Part shown: piece after piece, positions 1 through 9,902 of the stretch
Position numbering within the stretch: the first letter of the stretch is position 1
Layout of the letters: each line of letters begins with the position of its first letter
Assembly: GCA_032768795.1 (NCBI GenBank)
Contig: CP136496.1
Span: 186,001-250,000 of the forward strand
DNA length: 64,000 nucleotides
Direction of reading: 5' to 3'
Source of the DNA: Tremella fuciformis
Taxonomy: Eukaryota > Basidiomycota > Tremellomycetes > Tremellales > Tremellaceae
Translations under genes and position numbers: made by a program
The notes under the pieces: generated by a model
Databases searched by the model: none
Told to the model about the DNA's origin: nothing
The model's input: only the letters and a program-made list of their open reading frames with translations

Positions 1-1399
1 TGGGTCCAGACACGAACAAGAGACCTAGCAGCCGCTACAGTAGCACAGGTGGACTCCTCGTATGCCTTCGAAGCATCATTAGGCTTCATCCAATATTGGG
101 TGCGGGGACTCGATCGAGGTCCGCGGGAGGACGGATCACCCCGTTGCGGCACTTCAGTGCTCCCCGTGCTGCCACCACGAGCACTGACGCTCCTGGCTCC
201 GTGCGCATTCGAGCGTTGCGTGCTGTTCGACGAGGTAGGCTCTGATTCGCCGGTTCGAAGTTGAATGCACTTCCTGATGGCACGGTCTGCCTGAACAATC
301 GATTGCCATGCGTCTGTCATTATTTGAGCGCTTGTGATGCTACTGCGGAACTGATGGGTGATGAGAAGTGAATACTGGAAAGACTCTGCGCTGCAGTGGC
401 AAATCTGGATCTCACTCTCCATTGTTATCGAGACCTCAAAAGGTGCGCTGTGAGCTATTTGATAATATTTTGACAAAAAAGGAGCTCTGTGAGCAAGCAT
501 ATCCTCGTACTCCCCCTCGTCCCGTTTACCTAAGGGAGGCAGCGTATGCTAGCGGAAGCTGCCACTATAAAATAAGTTTCGGGACCCTCGACAATGAGGA
601 CTGTGTGCCGAAGTGGTACAATACTGTACTTCCATCAGCCTAGAGCCCAACTCTCATCGCGTCAAGGGGTTCCACGTATCCGATTTTCATGGTCGACAAG
701 CTGCCTGCGGTCTGACGTATCCCAACGCAGCGGTCTTGGGTACGGCTTCGTTCACGAGGTGCACATGCCGGCGCATGACAGCGCTGAGGCTGACTACAGT
801 CCGTTTCAACGCTTTTCACCAGATTATGTCTAACAAACTTCTACATGGCTAAGCGATGCCCTCAGTGAATACGTTCTCGATGTCTGCGGCTTCCTTCATC
901 TTGTACCTGGATTGGTACAGTTGGGCAATCGTTCATGCCTCTGTTGACAAACACTCCACCCGGAGTATGGATTGGCTTGCATTCTGGAAGACTCTTCACC
1001 CCCGGCATCAATGTCGCATCCTCACTAGGCGTGCCATGACTAGGCTAAGACGGGGGCAGATTAGCATGCCCTTGAACCCCCCAAATTCCTCCTTTTTGAA
1101 CCTCCTAAATGACGGGGTATCGAGTTCGTCTTTTGATCGTGGCGGCAGGGCCGACTCTTTGGGCTCCATCCCCAAATACTACCATTGTCATATACACTGG
1201 TGACAAGGAGACACCTGCCCGTCGTCTCCATTCTCCCCAGGATCGCAAGGAGAGAGCTGCTTCCTTTAATCACGCATAAGGGTGCTGCAGGGCGGGGTTA
1301 TGCACGGGAGATGTCAAGAACACATAACAAGGGCCCTGGCAATCCGAATGGGTCCCGCCCTCAGACTCCCGACACGTCCCCGAATCGAGTCACTTTGAG
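1..1399. other. 5' edge, no supported gene
   Basis: Several overlapping open frames of 70-115 codons exist here, but none has a convincing start, splice pattern or recognisable motif. The last 200 bases are the upstream region of the first secreted-protein gene. A stretch near 1185-1260 loosely resembles 2240-2280, upstream of the second copy, so the duplication that made the pair probably included promoter sequence. Confidence 0.4.
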
Positions 1400-1937
1400 A
1401 TGCGTCATTCGTTTTTGTTCGGCTCCATACTCGCAGCCGCGTCTGCGTTCGCATATCCCGGCAAACCTGCCGTCGATAGCCTCGCTATTCGAGCGACCGC
1501 CGCCGCTACATCCGGTACATTCATTGCAGTCGGCGTCAACACTACCGTGGAAATCAACGGGCAGAACAAGACGTGCACGTCTCCGAGTGACATTGTCATG
1601 TTCGACCTGGGCTCAGAAACGCTCGACAACCTCAGCGTCAAGGTATGGCGAGCCGAGCCAGGTTTCGCCCCCTTTCCCCAAGGTCATGTAAGTGCCCATA
1701 TGTGCAAGTCTGGCTCCGACGCTGACACCGGAGTGCACTCTATCCGGCGCTCCAACTAACGGGGCGGAGTTTGTGACTGGCGTCGGCTCTTGTTATATCC
1801 GCTCGATGAATGACGGGAGCATGGAAAGCTACGGGGTGACGCTCAAGTGCAACTGGGAACCGTACGGCGGAACTTGCAAAGTTAAGGAGGTAGGCGAGTC
1901 CGTGCCTTCAATTTTCAGTGCCACCGCTAGTGCATGA
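1400..1937 (+). CDS. small secreted protein, copy 1
   Basis: Two exons, 1400-1687 and 1734-1937, encode 163 residues. The 46-nt intron starts GTAAGT and ends GAG; the junction falls between codons, and the second exon then aligns with copy 2. The N-terminus (MRHSFLFGSILAAASAFA) is a signal peptide with likely cleavage before YPG. The mature protein is about 145 residues, has four cysteines in exon 2 or at its edge plus one in exon 1, and contains two possible N-glycosylation sites in a block shared with copy 2 (VGVNTTVEINGQNKT). No known domain is recognised; the composition suggests a small beta-rich extracellular protein, which is inference. It lies 545 bases upstream of copy 2 on the same strand. 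Host-surface or effector roles are possible but unsupported. Confidence 0.72.
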
Positions 1938-2481
1938 TGAGGGACGGATGGGCTCTCATGCGCGCGGTCGTTTGTACGCTTGAAGAGCTAGCTGCACGTA
2001 CAGTAAATGCATCGTTTTTCCGCCAGGGAGCCGTGGCGATGACCCATCGTTCCAAGAAAAGGTGAAGCGTTTTAAGCAGCCTCTCCTACCCCGGCTTGTC
2101 TGCGACTTTCGTCACTACCTACGATGGGGTGATACTGTAAGTTGGTCACCCCGAGATAAGGATGTGTCTGCCTCTTCCTTTGGTTGTCGTCCCCTGGCTG
2201 GACCCTTTTACCCCCTTGAAGCTGTCACCGCCAGGTCACCACCATTGTCTATCACGCAACTGACGAGAGGACGCATGTCCCTGACTTCCATTGACTGCAT
2301 GTCTTGGCATCCCCGAGGAGATGCCCCTCCCTTTGCGCTTGAGAGGCACCACACACAATGGTTCTTGCGGGCAAGGGCAAGCATCGTCCACGCCAAGAAT
2401 CCATAAGAGGCCGGGCCTGTAAGGCTCCTCCAAGCAGATCAGTGCATCCTCCAGGACCGAAGAACACAAAGTCAGTCAGAA
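1938..2481. other. intergenic spacer between the secreted paralogues
   Basis: No gene is supported. The final 130 bases are the presumed promoter and leader of copy 2. Open frames present on both strands (up to 114 codons) have no motif and overlap each other. Confidence 0.4.
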
Positions 2482-3029
2482 ATGCGTCACTTTTACTTCA
2501 GCTGCTCCGTGTTGGCCGGATGGGTGGCCTACGCCTATCCTGGTACCCCTGTCATCGACAACCTCGCTGTCCAAGCGAGCGGCGCTGCATCAGGCGCCAC
2601 TTTTGTTGCAGTCGGCGTCAACACCACTGTCGAAATCAACGGGCAGAATAAGACGCGCACGTCTCCCAACGACTTTCCCAGGTTTGACCTCGGACCGGAT
2701 ACTCTCGACAATGTCAGTGTCAAGATATGGCGAGTCGACCCAGCATTGAACTCGCCCCCATACCTCCACGGTTCTGTAAGTGCCAAGCCGGAGAATTATT
2801 TAGCTCCAACGCTGGCTGATCCCCACAGTGCACGCTATCCGGCACTCCTACTGGTGGAGCGGAGTTTGTGACGGCCTCGGACTCTTGCTTTATCCGCTCG
2901 ATGACTGATGGGAGCTTGGAAAATTACGGGATGAAACTCAAGTGTGACCCGCCGCCTTACGGCGGAATTTGCCAACTAAAGATGCTTGTGTCCATGCCTC
3001 CCACTTCCACCCCCACCGATAGTGTTTGA
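2482..3029 (+). CDS. small secreted protein, copy 2
   Basis: Exons 2482-2775 and 2829-3029 encode 164 residues; the 53-nt intron begins GTAAGT and ends CACAG, at the same codon position as in copy 1. The signal peptide ends ...WVAYA before YPG. The protein shares with copy 1 the YPG-P-D start of the mature chain, the VGVNTTVEINGQNKT block, the D-L-G-x-(E/D)-T-L-D-N segment and the C-T-L-S-G-x-P start of exon 2. The signal peptide and the C-terminal tail have diverged most. Tandem orientation and conserved intron position show a local duplication. Function unknown. Confidence 0.72.
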
Positions 3030-4447
3030 GCTGAGAAGCGGATCAGACATTGTGCACTTCTTGTTCTTGTATGTATTTTTACGACAGTGATATGTGAACC
3101 CATTGTATTAGCCAGCGGAGTTCCCATAACTAGCCGCTCGCAGACCGCAATCAAGTGCCACAATGCCACATGCGACTCCCTGCAGGCGTGTCTATTACGT
3201 AAGTTGTCAATCCCACTTTGGAACGCTTCGTTCAATGTGCTGGCTGGCGCTTTGGAAAGGTGCTCGAGGGAGGGCCTCAAGGGGGATGTCGCAACTCCTC
3301 GGCCACTTGTTGGTCGGCATCAGCTGCCTCGCTCTCTTCCACGGTGAGTTCCACCCATGTCGCAACCCTTAGTTGCTCATTCACAGCTGCATTCTCAACA
3401 TACGAATGTGGGTACCTGATTGCCAGATTGATGGCGCTGATGGGGCAGACCTCTCGATATTAAAAGCATTGGCCAAAGCGGAGACATCCCTGCCCCCATC
3501 AGTACATCCAGAATCGAGGGCGGGGCGACCACGGCTGATGGTGACAGATCATATACGAAGCAATGATCGCCTTGGTTCTGTTCGTACCGGGAGTAGCCTT
3601 GTCATCTTCGGACCTGCGGGACATCACATATCGAGGAGAACTTGCGACAAGGTGGGCTTTACCGTTAACGGGTGGATATGGGTATCTGATGGGGCAGAAC
3701 GGCGGAAGATTCTGATGCTAGAATGGGTTTCATGATACCACAGGCGACCTCGAAGGCGATTCCCAGTTGAACAGTCGAAATGACGCAGGCTGCGCTGCCT
3801 CTGACGCGACCGATGGCCACCGGTCCAGGCTCTTCTTGTGCCGACTGCTCGAGCCTCGATCCAAGCTCCGACTGCTCAGTAGAGGCCACGGCATGCAATT
3901 CAATGGAGGACGGAATTTGGCTCGAAAGGGCCATGTTCCAGCCCGCTCATTCTTGCACTTATGACGTTGCTGCGCCCTCCCAGTGACAATTTCGTCACAC
4001 AGCATGCTGATAGGCTATCGATCACTGAAGGGCTCCTTCAATCGTCTCGGGGGATTGCTGTTAGCGAGGTATTCTCTACGTTTCGACGTTCATGATGACG
4101 TATCTGGGTCCCGCGCGTGTTGCTCCGACATTTCTGTCGCAGCGAGCAATCTGGCTCTCTCGCCCAAGACGTCATACTGGTCGACTCGTCGATCCAGACT
4201 CATCATACTCATTCATTCGTATCTGGCCAAGCGTCCTTTGCAATGTCAAACTTCGGGTAAGAGCACCCTGGTTGGACTACACGATACGCGCTCCCTCGCT
4301 TACCGGGTATAAGAGCCGACACGGTCGCTGCAAGAACGCGAAAACACCACTAACTATTCACGCAGACCAGCCTCCCAAGGACTGACTCGCTCAGATCAGA
4401 CAACCACGGCAGTCCTCGCAAACACACAACTTGCACGCTACTACAGT
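3030..4447. other. intergenic, possible decayed secreted-protein gene
   Basis: No complete gene model is supported. Two short starts look like signal peptides: 3286 (MSQLLGHLLVGISCLALF, followed by GTGAGT at 3344 and CACAG at 3386) and 3563 (MIALVLFVPGVALSSSD, open to 3715). A Cys-rich frame follows at 3780-3986 (C-x2-C then further Cys). I could not join these by splice sites that keep one frame, so they may be remnants of one or two secreted-protein genes or a gene with a structure I cannot solve. The stretch 4000-4447 shows nothing beyond the leader of the next gene. Confidence 0.3.
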
Positions 4448-5176
4448 ATGAGCGCCGCAGCAACCACCCAAGTGGTTTCTGACCCCATCAAGTATGACTC
4501 GAACGAGTCCAAGTATTCAGAGAGCTCGAGATCGGTTTCGTACAAGTCTTGCGGCACTGAGGAGCCTCAGGTACCCCCCAAGCCTCCTGCCAACAATCCG
4601 GGCAATATTGACGCTTACTTAGAAGACCTCAACACCATTGCCGGAATGATACAGACAGAATGGGAAGAGAAGGTACACCCCGGGCCAGCATTTGTCGTGG
4701 TTGGGGCGCGTATAGCCACGGTGCGTCTTCTGAGCGACAAGTTGTCCGAATTCTTCAAACCTGAAAGTGGGACTGCCTCGACTTGCGACGACGCCGTTTT
4801 CGAGCGTCTGTGTGATATGGCACATGTCCACGGCTCTGAATGGATGAAGGCCAGACAGCAGAAAGGCCCTCCCAGCTCCGCTATTTGGGGCAGGGATCGC
4901 TTAATCAGAAGTATCCACCAAATGTATGAAAGTCTGAGAGATAGTAGGAATAGCGGTGCGACGAAAGCTGCTACAGCCGCGGCTATTCGTGAGGCTCTGA
5001 CGAATGCGCGCGAGTCCATCGACACCATGTCACGCTCCTTCGTGTGGCGTGTGGACCCTCCTGGAGATCAAGAATGCCGACTACTCGGTTCGAACCTCGC
5101 GATACAGACCCGCATGGAAGGGCTTCGTCGCAGATACATGAATCAAATCCAGCTACCGACGCAGGAGACACCGTAG
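4448..5176 (+). CDS. orphan protein, 242 aa
   Basis: A single open exon with ATG at 4448 encodes 242 residues. The first 60 residues are Ser/Pro-rich and probably disordered; the rest looks helical, with a hydrophobic segment around residue 85 (VVVGARIATVRLL) too short and charged to be a confident membrane span. No known domain is recognised. The middle part resembles the protein at 6138-6905: an amphipathic helix followed by G-rich turn, a Cys-D pair, then a His/Trp-containing stretch, and later an (I/L)-x-S-I-H motif (LIRSIHQMY here, ILHSIHDEL there). I infer a diverged paralogous pair. It lies in gene-poor sequence between the secreted pair and the transposon block. Confidence 0.55.
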   Translation: MSAAATTQVVSDPIKYDSNESKYSESSRSVSYKSCGTEEPQVPPKPPANNPGNIDAYLEDLNTIAGMIQTEWEEKVHPGPAFVVVGARIATVRLLSDKLSEFFKPESGTASTCDDAVFERLCDMAHVHGSEWMKARQQKGPPSSAIWGRDRLIRSIHQMYESLRDSRNSGATKAATAAAIREALTNARESIDTMSRSFVWRVDPPGDQECRLLGSNLAIQTRMEGLRRRYMNQIQLPTQETP

Positions 5177-6137
5177 GATTCCGTTGCTCAAATTGTCGAT
5201 GATCGCTGACGGTACATAGTCCGCCTGATACCGATGCGGACCGTTTCTGGGGCCTTGAGGCTGCTCCTAGGGAGAAAGACCCTAAGGTCATCGATGATAT
5301 TCGCAGGACGATTCTTGGAGCCTCGTTGTGCAGCGACCACGGCGCTGTCCCCAGTCGGGACGCCGAAGACGATGAGGCAAGGTCTCGCTAGTTCTCGTAC
5401 TGTTAGACTCGGTTGATGGGCGGAGCACCAGTTGCCGCTCCAGTCACCAGCTCTGCTTTGAATTTTGCTGCCTATGAGTTGTGCATGGCATCCTCTGTGA
5501 TTATGGAGCTATCAGGCAGAGATCCCTGTCCCTTCGAGCTCGGCGCTACTCAGAAATGCTCACTGAAACACCAAAGCGACTTCTCGGACGATGTCAGTTC
5601 GTCCCTCCCGTCGCGGCAGGTTTTGCTCGAGCCATATACATTGACGCCTGATGCGCCATAGCCTGCCCTATTCGGATCATGCAGCGGGAGTATGAAGCTG
5701 CGAATCCATCGGGGATGAGAGAACCCTTTCCTCAACGCCATCCAGTTTAGGATGACATTTGAGCCCCTAATATCTAGAGGGGCTAGTGCAGCAATGCGTG
5801 GAGCAGAAGCCCGGAGGGGGAAAGGGGGTGGGAGGCGCACATGAGAAGACCGCACCGCATTCTGTCCTTTCGGGCAAATGCTTGGTGTCATGGCCGATTT
5901 AAGTGAAGAAGCCCAGCCTCTGTGAAAACTTGCTTGTGGGGGGTTGTGCGCAGCGGCGAACTCTACTTCTTTCTGCCATGATCCTTCCCTTCAAGTTCTG
6001 GCGAAGGCCTGCTGGGCAAATAACAAAGTGGAGCATATGCAACAGCGCCAAAGCCATACCCTTCTCCCGTTTTTGTTTCCAAGGTATCCATAGAGCAGCC
6101 ACAGCCTCTTTGCAGTCAATCCGACATAGCCTATAGC
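5177..6137. other. intergenic, no supported gene
   Basis: Open frames up to 113 codons are present on both strands without starts in good context, splice signals or motifs. The last 60 bases (to 6137) form the leader of the next gene. Confidence 0.4.
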
Positions 6138-6905
6138 ATGAATCTCAACCCAGCAATCGAGAGTCAGGGCGTGACCCCGGCGCAGACAGCCTCAGAAATC
6201 GCTGACAGCTGCTATGAGGCTTCACGGCCGAAAAAGAGAGACCCTCTCATGGTCATCCCCAAGTATTGGGGATGGGTGGTGCGAGGATACCAAGACGTAA
6301 GCTCTATACCAGAGGACATCGATCCAGCAGGATCCAGAGAGGCAAGGCAGAAAGCTTGCCTCTCCATGTCGGCTAGTCTTGTCAAGCTGAAAGACGCCTT
6401 TGAGTGGTTGTCGGGCGGTAAGAGTCAGGATCCCAATTTCAACGACACCTTCGATAAGTGCGCAATGAAGTTTTGCAGAGGTCACGGCTGGTGTGACGAT
6501 ATTCCATTCTCAGTTGGGCAATACTTGCGCGATGGACGGCGTCTCACAGAGGACGAGGCCTCGGTGCCAATTTTGCATTCAATCCATGACGAACTCTCGG
6601 GGCTGCTCGGTTCAATTGTTGAATTGGACAAAAAGTCTAGTCGTTTACACAGCATGAAAGCCAAAGAGTTACTGACAGAACTGGCAACAGTTGTGGCGGT
6701 CATGATTCTGATTACATTCCACGAACAGAACCCGTCGGAGGCTGCGCACAAAATCTTGACCCTCACAAGTGATCCGTGGGAGCTTGTTTCGGCACTGGGG
6801 TACCGCTCGGATACGGAGATCGGCTTGTATTATCCCGCGGATGAGTGTGTCACTCATTTTGCGAGGGAACCAGCCCAGCTGACCCAGCAGTCCTGGAGCG
6901 GATAA
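6138..6905 (+). CDS. orphan protein, 255 aa
   Basis: A single open exon from ATG 6138 to TAA 6905 encodes 255 residues. It appears largely helical and contains a hydrophobic segment around residues 180-195 (ATVVAVMILITF) that could be one membrane helix or a buried helix. Cysteines cluster near residues 107-118 (C-A-M-x-F-C...GWC). Weak similarity to the protein at 4448-5176 is described there. The sequence ...DPWELVSALG near the C-terminus superficially resembles the W-x2-L-x-x-L end of the first exon in the orphan family at 52-62 kb, but this is too short to claim relationship. No function is assigned. Confidence 0.55.
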   Translation: MNLNPAIESQGVTPAQTASEIADSCYEASRPKKRDPLMVIPKYWGWVVRGYQDVSSIPEDIDPAGSREARQKACLSMSASLVKLKDAFEWLSGGKSQDPNFNDTFDKCAMKFCRGHGWCDDIPFSVGQYLRDGRRLTEDEASVPILHSIHDELSGLLGSIVELDKKSSRLHSMKAKELLTELATVVAVMILITFHEQNPSEAAHKILTLTSDPWELVSALGYRSDTEIGLYYPADECVTHFAREPAQLTQQSWSG

Positions 6906-7224
6906 GACCCATGGGATTATCGGGCAAGTCAGACTACCCAATTGGCCATCTACCACAGCGACACAACCTTAGCTGACCACTTAACGGCTGTTGCAAACAA
7001 GGCCTTCTACTGTAATTATGGCGTTGACTCCAGATGCCGCTCAGAACTCGCACTGATCCCACCGCAATCATCAATCTGTAAGCCCCTCCTCTCGTCTCTC
7101 GCCGTTGTTGTTGTCGCATAGGTTTTGGGCACAAGACTGCATTCCGGCCAGCCTCCCAAGCGGAGCGTGCCGGTTGAAGGCTCGGCACGGAACAAGGCCG
7201 GAGGGAATGCGCCCAAAACGGAGC
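6906..7224. other. spacer next to the DIRS-like element
   Basis: No gene is supported. This is probably the downstream non-coding end of the minus-strand DIRS-like element plus its flank; I could not identify terminal repeats, so the outer boundary of the element is undefined here. Confidence 0.35.
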
Positions 7225-8271
7225 TTAGACGGAAGGTCTCCAGACGTCGCCAGGCAGAGGGATGCCGGAAACGGGAAGGGAGGAGAGCGCCGGGTTCGAC
7301 GTGAGGAAGCGGTGGCCCACCTCCGCAGTGCGCGAGGGGCCGGCGTCGACGTAGAGCCTGTAACAGTCGCTGTTCCAGCGTCCCAGGGTCTTGATGTCGG
7401 TAGCCGACATCCCGATAGAGGCGGCCCATGTTGCGGCGCCGCGCCGGAAGGAGTGGCCCGAGTATAGGGCGCTGGCGTAGCCGCAGTTGGCTAGCGCTCG
7501 GCTCAGCATCTTGCAGACATATGTCCTGCGGAAGGGTTGCCGACTGGTGTCGAACAGCGGCGCGTCGGCAGCCTCAGGGCGGCAGGTGAGCCACTGTTGC
7601 AGGGCCCGGCGGGGGCAAACGTCCGGCGGCCCGTCGGGGATGACGACTGTGACGCCAAGGCGGAAAGGGTCGTTCTTGGAGGCAGGTATCTTCAGTCTCC
7701 AATCCGTGTCGCTCATGATGATGCTATCCCGGCGGAGGTCAAAGCGCGGGTCGAAGGTATCATACACGAGCTCTCCCATCCTCAAGAAGCAGGCGAAAGC
7801 GAGGCAGAAAGCAGCTGCGAGGCAGCAGGCGTTGGCAGGGCCGCCGTAGGAGGACGGGTGGTCCCGGATTTCCTGCACCACCCGCCGAAGGATCGGGAGA
7901 GTGATCGGCAGCGGCTGGGCTTTGGTCGACACCCCATGATACCGGTTTGCGCCGGCAATGATCCGTTCTACGCGGGGCGACGCTATCAGCGATCCGTCCA
8001 GGCCGAGGTCGGTATGCCATGAGGCTAGGGCGTAGACCTTCCGTTTGAGGGTCTTCTTGGAGAGGCCCCGCGATGCCGCAATGGCGGCCGCCTCGGCCGC
8101 GATCCAGGCTTCCACCCTCAGTGGTTGAGCAGGGCAATCCGGGCCCGGCCAACCGCGGTGGCGGCAAAAGGCCTTGAATGCCTCCACTACGCCTGCATAG
8201 GTGTTGCGCGTGCCCGTGGACACGCTGTGCCACAGATACATCGCCGCAAGGGGGTCGCCGCCCACCTCCAT
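7225..8271 (-). CDS. tyrosine recombinase of DIRS-like element
   Basis: The frame is open from 8463 to the stop at 7225; the first plausible start is the ATG at 8271, giving about 348 residues. Near the C-terminus are the catalytic box GHSFRRGAAT (H-x2-R) and, about 35 residues on, the nucleophile segment CYRLYV; an upstream RMGEL block supplies the first Arg. This is the R-H-R-Y set of phage-integrase-type recombinases and would circularise and integrate element cDNA. The N-terminal part is the usual helical core-binding domain. The frame looks intact. It overlaps the RT/RNase H frame if translation begins upstream of 8310, as is usual in this group, so the real start could be further 5'. 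Confidence 0.8.
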   Translation of the reverse strand: MEVGGDPLAAMYLWHSVSTGTRNTYAGVVEAFKAFCRHRGWPGPDCPAQPLRVEAWIAAEAAAIAASRGLSKKTLKRKVYALASWHTDLGLDGSLIASPRVERIIAGANRYHGVSTKAQPLPITLPILRRVVQEIRDHPSSYGGPANACCLAAAFCLAFACFLRMGELVYDTFDPRFDLRRDSIIMSDTDWRLKIPASKNDPFRLGVTVVIPDGPPDVCPRRALQQWLTCRPEAADAPLFDTSRQPFRRTYVCKMLSRALANCGYASALYSGHSFRRGAATWAASIGMSATDIKTLGRWNSDCYRLYVDAGPSRTAEVGHRFLTSNPALSSLPVSGIPLPGDVWRPSV

Positions 8272-8309
8272 GTACCAGCTACTGGGCGGCGGGGCCAGGC
8301 GGCCGCGGG

Positions 8310-9460
8310 CTAGTGTCCAAAGCAGGCCGCATCGTAGGGGATGGTAGGCGGGGGCAGGTCGGGCAGCGGGATGTCGGACGGGCGGCAGGGTGGCAGTGGA
8401 GAGATGGCGGGGCGTGGAATGAGGTTGGTGACGTGGGGTCGGTTGGCAGCGAGATAGGGCCAATCAAAGCGAGACAAAGCGTCAGCAACGTCATTCACTG
8501 CACTCGGGACCCAGTCTGGGGTGAGGGTGAGGTGAAGCTCCAGGGCAAGCGTGGCTATCGCTCGGATGAGCGTCATCGTGGCACGCTGGGCGCAGCGTCC
8601 GGATCGCAGAGAGGCGACCAAGGCGGCGTTGTCGATCTTGCACATGACTTCGCACCCCTGTAGCTGCGCGCCCCACAGCCTGAGCGCCTCCAGCAGCGCG
8701 AGGGTTTCGAGGAAGAGGATATCCTTGCCGTGGTGCTCCGCTGGGACTTCGGCGGACATCGCCGCCACGCAGGCCTCCCTTGGGCCAAGGTGTGCCCCGA
8801 CGCCGCGAGTTGTGGCTGCGTCCGACCACAGTTCAATCCGGGGCTTGTCGACGGGGAGGATGGTGATCCCATCCCACCGGTCGAGGATGTCGCGCCACCA
8901 CCGAAGCTCTTCTCCTAGCGCACCCGTTGTGGACCGGCTGGCACCGTCGCGTACCGACGCGTTTGCCGCGTCGTATATGCGGCGGAGGAATACACGGCCG
9001 GTCGGGCACACACGCGACACGAAGTTGAGGTAGCCGGCTAGGCTTTGGAGGTCGGTTGGTCGCGCTCGCGGTTGGGAGAGGACGGTGTCGAGCTGCGTCC
9101 GGAGTCGCTCCAGCTTGGCCTGGGTGAGCCAGGCCATGCCCGTTCGGCTGTTGATCATGATCCCCAGGATCTCCAGCTCCTCCGCCGTGCTGGACTTGGT
9201 GGGTGAGACGGCGACGCCCAGTGCGGTGCACACCTCGCTGAAGAAGGCAAGCACTGCCGGTCCTGATCCTGCAGGGCAGGCGCCGAATGAGTCATCCAGG
9301 TAGTGAGTGAGGTCCAGGCCGAACGAAGCCAAGATCCAGTGTAGGGCTTCCGCAAACAGGTTGAAAAGGAAAGGCGAGGAGCGGCCCCCAAAGTTCAGGG
9401 TACCGTCCATGTACACGGTGGATTCGAACGCGAAGCCAAGGAGGCGAGCATCGGCACAGG
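8310..9460 (-). pseudogene. truncated RT/RNase H of DIRS-like element
   Basis: The open frame runs from the E2 junction (9460) to the stop at 8310, about 383 residues. It contains the RT active-site box ([10 protein letters not shown]) near the new N-terminus, the thumb region, then an RNase H domain whose Asp residues sit in W-S-D-A and M-C-K-I-D-N-A and end in V-x-D-A-L-S-R. The upstream fingers and palm motifs are absent because of the LTR junction, so no complete RT can be made. The tail after ALSRFDW is Pro-rich and overlaps the recombinase frame. Confidence 0.8.
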
Positions 9461-9864
9461 TGTCACGTCGGCCACGCCTCCATGATCACCAAAGCACGCC
9501 TACGAGCCTCGTTCCAGCCCAGCACGCCTGTCAAACACGTGAGCCTATCGTCGATCCTCGAGTAGCCTCGACGACGCTCGAGTAGCCTCGACGACTTTAG
9601 AGCTCGAGCCTCGTCGATGGTGTTTCAAGGAGAAAGCCCAAGGCGGTGCAGAGGAGGGCACGGGTGATATATATACAAGTCCTCACCCGTAGACCGTCCT
9701 TAGCACCGTGGTATTGAGTCCCATGGATAGAAGGTAATGGCGCAGCCGTGTTGTTGACGCACGAGAGGCTGTAGGACACACCTTCTCGTGGAGGACAGAG
9801 ACAGATCAACAGATAGCACGTGTGAGAGGGCCTATCAGTCGACGACCGGCCTGGCCCCGTGACA
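9461..9864 (+). repeat. 5' LTR of E2
   Basis: The LTR begins TGTCACG and ends CGTGACA, with the inner TG...CA ends of Ty3/Gypsy LTRs. It matches the rejoined 3' copy (17640-17838 plus 24244-24448) except for four transitions. It contains two direct copies of an 18-bp unit (CTCGAGTAGCCTCGACGA) near 9556-9600 and a TATA box at 9666-9676. Confidence 0.92.
9666..9714 (+). promoter_or_regulatory. TATA box and putative transcript start in E2 LTR
   Basis: GATATATATAC at 9666-9676 is the only strong TATA element of the LTR. About 34 nt downstream lies TAGCACCGTGGTAT (9701-9714), which is the exact reverse complement of the primer-binding site just after the LTR. The spacing fits a transcript start at about 9700, so this would be the very 5' end of the RNA (start of R). 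Confidence 0.6.
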
Positions 9865-9866
9865 GT

Positions 9867-9880
9867 ATACCACGGTGCTA
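9867..9880 (+). other. self-complementary primer-binding site of E2
   Basis: ATACCACGGTGCTA begins two bases after the LTR end. It is perfectly complementary over 14 nt to 9701-9714 inside the LTR, near the predicted RNA 5' end, and does not look like the TGG-start complement of a tRNA 3' end. In fission-yeast Tf1 and related chromoviruses, the RNA 5' end folds back on such a site and is cleaved to prime reverse transcription. I infer the same mechanism here. Confidence 0.7.
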
Positions 9881-9902
9881 CTACCTCTCACACGACTAGT
9901 TC

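Larger units (their letters stand above)
7225..9460 (-). mobile_element. DIRS-like tyrosine-recombinase retroelement, 5'-truncated
   Basis: Minus-strand reading gives the C-terminal part of a reverse transcriptase with RNase H, followed by a tyrosine recombinase in an overlapping frame. That order and the use of a tyrosine recombinase instead of an integrase define the DIRS group. The RT frame is open right up to base 9460, where the 5' LTR of the Gypsy element E2 begins at 9461, so E2 (or a rearrangement with it) removed the gag and the N-terminal half of RT. No continuation of this element is found on the far side of E2. Inverted or split direct repeats typical of DIRS elements were not identified. 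Confidence 0.8.

Noticed and set aside
3286..3986. A third secreted-protein gene
   Set aside because: Two signal-peptide-like starts exist, but no splice combination gave one continuous frame, and no similarity to the two upstream copies was found.
5080..5100. GGTTCGAACC, resembling a tRNA B box
   Set aside because: Lies inside an open coding frame and no A box or cloverleaf can be folded around it; no tRNA gene was found in the window.
9865..9882. tRNA-type primer-binding site after the E2 LTR
   Set aside because: The sequence does not begin with TGG and pairs perfectly with the LTR itself, so self-priming is the better reading.
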